From assembly GCA_035495315.1 (NCBI GenBank), contig DATJGF010000121.1:1-64000 (forward strand): a stretch of DNA of 64,000 nucleotides, read 5' to 3'. This document shows, one piece after another, positions 60,660 to 64,000 of this stretch (positions within the stretch are counted from its first letter, which is position 1; each line of letters opens with the position of its first letter). Source of the DNA: DATJGF01 sp035495315 (GTDB lineage Bacteria; Verrucomicrobiota; Verrucomicrobiia; Limisphaerales; UBA8199). A program made the position numbers and the translations under genes. The notes under the pieces were generated by a model. It saw only the letters and a program-made list of their open reading frames with translations. It made no database searches and was not told the origin of the DNA.

Positions 60660-62474
60660 TCACCCTTCCATCAGTTCGAAACTTTCCTCGATGAAAGCCG
60701 TGCCCTGAATTCGGGCAAGAGTGCTGTAAAGACCATTCAAGGCAAAAAGTTCCTCATGCGTTCCGCGTTCAATGATTTGGCCGTGCCGCATGACCAGGAT
60801 TTGATCCGCCTTGCGGATGGTGCTTAGGCGATGGGCGATCACAAAGCTCGTGCGATTTGCCATCAGGCGTTCCAGCGCCTCCTGGATAAGTTTTTCGGTC
60901 GCGGTGTCGACACTCGCAGTCGCCTCGTCGAGAATCAGCAGCGGGGCATTCTTCAACAAGGCACGCGCGATACTAACACGTTGCTTTTCACCGACGCTGA
61001 GCTTGACGCCTCGTTCCCCCACGCGCGAGTTATATCCTTCCGGCAAGCGCGAAATGAATTCATGGCAGTTGGCGGCTTTCGAAGCTTCCAGCAAGTCGGC
61101 CTCGGTAGCAGCGAGCCGGCCGTAGAGGATGTTTTCACGAATTGTGCCATTGAACAAAAACGCCTCCTGGCTCACTACACTGATGTGCGCACGCAGGGAT
61201 TCAAGTGAAATGGCACTGATATCCTGACCGTCAATGATGATTCGACCGGAACTCAGTTCATAAAACGCCGGCAGCAGGTTAACCAGAGTCGATTTGCCGG
61301 ACCCGGTCGGACCGACCAGGGCGGTCATTTCCCCAGGAGCCGCGCGCAGGGAAACGTTTCGCAGGACCGCTCGGTCCGGGTTGTAGCCGAAGCTGACGTT
61401 CTCGTAAATGACCTCCCCGCGCACGGGTTCACGCAACGTGCCACCCGGCGGCGCGTTAACCCGTTCCACCGGTGCATCGAGGATATCGAACACACGTTCA
61501 CCTGCGGCTCGCGCGGCGGCCATCATTTGGTTTAATCCGTGCAAACGCGCGATTGGTTCGTAGAACAGCGCGAGGTAAAACATAAAACCGACTAGCTGCC
61601 CCAGCGTCATGCGATCGGCCAGAACCTGTCGGCCGCCGATCCATAGCACCAGAACCAGGCCGAGCGCGCCGGCGAAGGTCATCGCAGGCGAATAAGCCGC
61701 CCAAACGCGCATCACGCCCAGCGTTCCTTTGCGTAGATCGTCAGCCCGCTGGGCAAAACGCGAGTCTTCATGGTCCTCGCGACCGAAGGCCTTGATCTGG
61801 CGCACACCCTGCAGGTTGTCCATCAGCAAAGCATTCATCGCGCTGGCCGCTTCGCGTTGGGCCCGATACCGCCGATGTGCGGTAAGGGTGTACCACAGTG
61901 CGCCGCCGGTGAGAATCGGCAGCGGAATCATCGCCACCAGCGCGAGCGCCGGATTCGTCGCAAACATAATGACGGCCACTCCGACAATCCCCAAGACGGC
62001 GAGCGTGCCTTGTTCGGTTCCGTCGATCAGCACGCGTTCAACGGAATTGACATCTTCGATGACGCGGGTCATCAGGTCGCCCGAGGCACGCTGGTCGAAG
62101 TAATTTACCGGGAGACGCTGCAGCCTGGCATAGACCTCGCGACGCATATCATAGATGACATTCTGCTCGAAGGTATTGTTGATGCGAATACGCAGGCTGT
62201 TGAAAAGATCACGCAGCAGGAACGCACCCAACAATGCGAGCATCATCGGCATCAGCAGGTCGATACGTTTCTGGGCAATGACGTCGTCAATGACGAACTG
62301 GGTCAGCTTCGGATAGGCGAGCGAAAACAGGAGCGAAAGGGTCGCGCAACCAATGGTCGCGGCGGCGAGGAATTTGTAAGGCAACAGGTATCGCGCGACG
62401 CGTCGCAGAATCTCGCGACTGGAGCGCGACTTGGCCACAAACGTGGGGTCGCCGTGTGCAAAATGATGCATCAT
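60660..62474 (-). CDS. ABC exporter (fused permease-ATPase, MsbA-like)
   Basis: A 604-residue half-transporter that would homodimerise in the inner membrane. The six-helix ABC_membrane domain spans about 25-310 (IGCATLSLLFSLAYPKLTQF, LQRLPVNYFDQRASGDLMTR). The ATPase spans about 345-590: Walker A VGPTGSGKSTLVNLLPAF, Q-loop SVVSQEAFLFNGTIRENIL, signature VKLSVGEKQRVSIARALL, Walker B PLLILDEATASVDT, and H-loop FVIAHRLSTIRKADQ. The signature has Val-Gly-Glu where Gly-Gly-Gln is common, a mild variation. ATG 62474 follows a ggaga Shine-Dalgarno with eight-base spacing. Likely exports lipid or a hydrophobic compound. Divergent from the helicase gene. Confidence 0.94.
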   Translation of the reverse strand: MMHHFAHGDPTFVAKSRSSREILRRVARYLLPYKFLAAATIGCATLSLLFSLAYPKLTQFVIDDVIAQKRIDLLMPMMLALLGAFLLRDLFNSLRIRINNTFEQNVIYDMRREVYARLQRLPVNYFDQRASGDLMTRVIEDVNSVERVLIDGTEQGTLAVLGIVGVAVIMFATNPALALVAMIPLPILTGGALWYTLTAHRRYRAQREAASAMNALLMDNLQGVRQIKAFGREDHEDSRFAQRADDLRKGTLGVMRVWAAYSPAMTFAGALGLVLVLWIGGRQVLADRMTLGQLVGFMFYLALFYEPIARLHGLNQMMAAARAAGERVFDILDAPVERVNAPPGGTLREPVRGEVIYENVSFGYNPDRAVLRNVSLRAAPGEMTALVGPTGSGKSTLVNLLPAFYELSSGRIIIDGQDISAISLESLRAHISVVSQEAFLFNGTIRENILYGRLAATEADLLEASKAANCHEFISRLPEGYNSRVGERGVKLSVGEKQRVSIARALLKNAPLLILDEATASVDTATEKLIQEALERLMANRTSFVIAHRLSTIRKADQILVMRHGQIIERGTHEELFALNGLYSTLARIQGTAFIEESFELMEG

Positions 62475-62512
62475 ACAGTTATTCTCCAAAAAGAGAGAGC
62501 ACACAAGTACCT

Positions 62513-62658
62513 TGTAGTCGACGACGTAAGGAGACGTATGTGAAACGTGGTGCGTGAAACGTAAAAAAACGCCGGGACAACCGATGACGCGTCACGTTTT
62601 ACGTTTCACGTTTCACGTTTCACCACACGCTCACAGTCTCCTTACGTCGTCTGCGACA
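62513..62658. repeat. Palindromic element family A, copy 4, with a nested repeat (146 bp)
   Basis: Outer arms at 62513-62535 and 62636-62658 match family A (gacgacgtaaggagac / gtctccttacgtcgtc). The spacer is much longer (100 bases) because it contains another inverted repeat of 'gtgaaacgt/acgtttcac' words (62540-62625). It fills most of the divergent promoter region between the ABC exporter and the helicase. Confidence 0.88.
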
Positions 62659-62700
62659 ACAGATTTCGACATCAGTCGCCTTCCCAGCTACGTTTGCAAT

Positions 62701-64000
62701 ATGTCGCGTGAGTATGTCTTGCATCAGTTCCGCGCCCCGATCCAGTTGCAGATCGATTATGCGAGGGAACTGAACGAGCAGCAGTTGGCGGCGGTGACGG
62801 CACCGCCCGGACCATCGCTCGTTATCGCCGGCGCGGGTTCGGGAAAAACACGCACACTGATTTATCGCGTGGCATATCTTCTGGAACAGGGAATCCCTCC
62901 GGACCGTATTCTTCTGCTCACTTTTACTAACAAAGCGGCAAAGGAAATGATGCGGCGAGTCGCCGATCTGCTGGGACAGGAACTGGCCTCGCTCTGGGGC
63001 GGAACGTTTCATTCCGTCGGCAGCCGCATTTTGCGCCAACATGCGGCGCTGTTGGGTTACCAACGCGATTTCACGATCCTGGACCGTGAGGATGCCAAAC
63101 ATTTGATGACGACATGCGTCGGCGAGTCTGAAATTGATGTCAAAGCGACACGCTTTCCGAAAGCCGAGGTGTTGGCAGAGATCTTTTCGTTGGCGGTAAA
63201 CACCCATAAGCCGTTGGAGCAGATCCTCGACGAGCAATACAGCCATTTCTCTCACTTGGGACCTCAAATCACCGATATTCAGCAGCGTTATGCGACGCGC
63301 AAGCGTGCCACTAATGCGATGGATTTCGATGATCTGCTTGTCCTCTGGCTCCGATTGTTACAGGAGCACGAAGATACTCGCGACCATTATCAACGACGCT
63401 TCCAGTTTCTGCTCGTCGACGAGTACCAGGACACCAACAAACTGCAAAGTGACCTGATCGATTTGTTGGCGGCGCGGCACCACAACCTGATGGTCGTTGG
63501 CGATGATGCCCAAAGCATTTACGCATGGCGTGGCGCCAATTTCCAAAATATTCTCCAATTCCCTCAACGCTATCCCGAGGCGAAACTGTACAAAATCGAA
63601 ACAAATTACCGCAGCACACCGGAGATCCTCCAAGTAGCAAATGCTACGATTAGCACCAATGTTAACCAATTTGCGAAGCAACTCGCACCGGCACGCAAAG
63701 GAGGCCCAAAACCGGCGATGGTGACGTGCGGCGATGCGGCGGAGCAGGCGGCATTTGTCGCGCAACGTGTCCTGGAATTGCGCGACGAAGGAGTCGATAT
63801 GAATAGGATGGCAGTGCTGTACCGGTCACATTTTCATGCGCTGGAATTGCAGCTCGAACTGACCAAGCGCAATATCCCGTTCAGTATCACCAGCGGCATC
63901 CGCTTCTTTGAGCAGGCGCACATCAAGGATGTAACCGCCTATCTGAAGCTCATAAATAATCCCCGGGACGAATTATCTTTTAAGCGGTTGGCGCAATTAT
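62701..64000 (+). CDS. UvrD/Rep-family DNA helicase (partial, runs off right edge)
   Basis: 433 residues of a superfamily 1A helicase. From ATG 62701: LNEQQLAAVTAPPGPSLVIA, Walker A AGAGSGKTRTL, motif Ia ILLLTFTNKAAKEMMRR, GGTFHSVGSRILRQHAALLG, Walker B QFLLVDEYQDTNKLQSDLI, motif III NLMVVGDDAQSIYAWRGAN, motif IV region KIETNYRSTPEILQVAN, and the start of 2B (VLYRSHFHALELQLELTKRN, ITSGIRFFEQAHIKDVTAYL). The C-terminal motifs V and VI lie beyond the window. Likely acts in DNA repair or replication restart. Confidence 0.95.
   Translation, partial: MSREYVLHQFRAPIQLQIDYARELNEQQLAAVTAPPGPSLVIAGAGSGKTRTLIYRVAYLLEQGIPPDRILLLTFTNKAAKEMMRRVADLLGQELASLWGGTFHSVGSRILRQHAALLGYQRDFTILDREDAKHLMTTCVGESEIDVKATRFPKAEVLAEIFSLAVNTHKPLEQILDEQYSHFSHLGPQITDIQQRYATRKRATNAMDFDDLLVLWLRLLQEHEDTRDHYQRRFQFLLVDEYQDTNKLQSDLIDLLAARHHNLMVVGDDAQSIYAWRGANFQNILQFPQRYPEAKLYKIETNYRSTPEILQVANATISTNVNQFAKQLAPARKGGPKPAMVTCGDAAEQAAFVAQRVLELRDEGVDMNRMAVLYRSHFHALELQLELTKRNIPFSITSGIRFFEQAHIKDVTAYLKLINNPRDELSFKRLAQL

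Noticed and set aside
1..64000. tRNA, rRNA, CRISPR, phage or insertion sequences
   Set aside because: Scanned by eye for cloverleaf ends, regularly spaced direct repeats, integrase or transposase motifs; none was found. Weak or divergent RNA genes could be missed without a covariance-model search.

Overview
The window looks like chromosomal DNA of a free-living, probably soil or sediment, member of the Verrucomicrobiota (Pedosphaera/Limisphaerales-like). This is inferred from gene content: very large secreted proteins built from Ig-like, lamin-tail, CotH and chitobiase-C modules, an H-X9-DG type prepilin protein, an orphan ADOP-type permease, a Reg_prop/Y_Y_Y sensor kinase, a Wsp-like chemosensory cluster, and unusually many intergenic palindromic repeats. 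No rRNA, tRNA, CRISPR array, prophage or insertion sequence was recognised.

Layout. 0-1.4 kb: start of a repetitive secreted adhesin (minus strand, runs off the left edge). 1.9-8 kb: ADOP permease, Tat-exported sugar isomerase-like protein, dienelactone-hydrolase-like protein, small winged-helix protein, prepilin-like protein. 8-16.3 kb: membrane sensor kinase plus response regulator, a hydrolase-like protein without its serine, transaldolase, an FAD amine oxidase, a stand-alone receiver, an exported protein. 16.5-22.6 kb: PadR-RND-MFP-TolC efflux operon. 22.9-26.4 kb: a hybrid kinase whose first receiver is of the WspR type, then LD-carboxypeptidase. 26.5-31.6 kb: giant subtilase. 31.7-33.6 kb: pseudouridine synthase, esterase, PepSY-like membrane protein. 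33.7-39.9 kb: lipoprotein plus a minimal type II secretion/pilus-like operon (one ATPase, two platform proteins, three pseudopilin-like proteins). 40.2-43.9 kb: ankyrin protein, GNAT remnant and intact GNAT, flippase-like membrane protein. 44.3-50.1 kb: giant CotH/lamin-tail surface protein. 50.3-55.3 kb: outer-membrane-like protein, then a decayed stretch with broken J-domain, DUF2200 and glyoxalase genes among small intact genes. 55.4-60.1 kb: Wsp-like operon (frameshifted receptor, CheW, CheA-receiver). 60.3-64 kb: DUF2905, ABC exporter, and a UvrD-family helicase that runs off the right edge.

Two themes stand out. First, Wsp-type signalling parts are rearranged. The CheA hybrid starts with a WspD-like N-terminus joined directly to a WspE-like body, no CheR or CheB is present, and about 30 kb away a WspR-type receiver sits on a hybrid histidine kinase instead of a GGDEF domain. 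Second, dispersed repeats invade gene ends. A family of ~86 bp elements with 25-bp inverted arms occurs four times. This and other repeats are translated as N-terminal leader or C-terminal tail sequence of several genes, mostly exported proteins whose leaders would be cleaved.

Starts were moved inward where homology, signal peptides or a Shine-Dalgarno sequence favoured it. Family assignments come from motifs read by eye and were not checked by database search.
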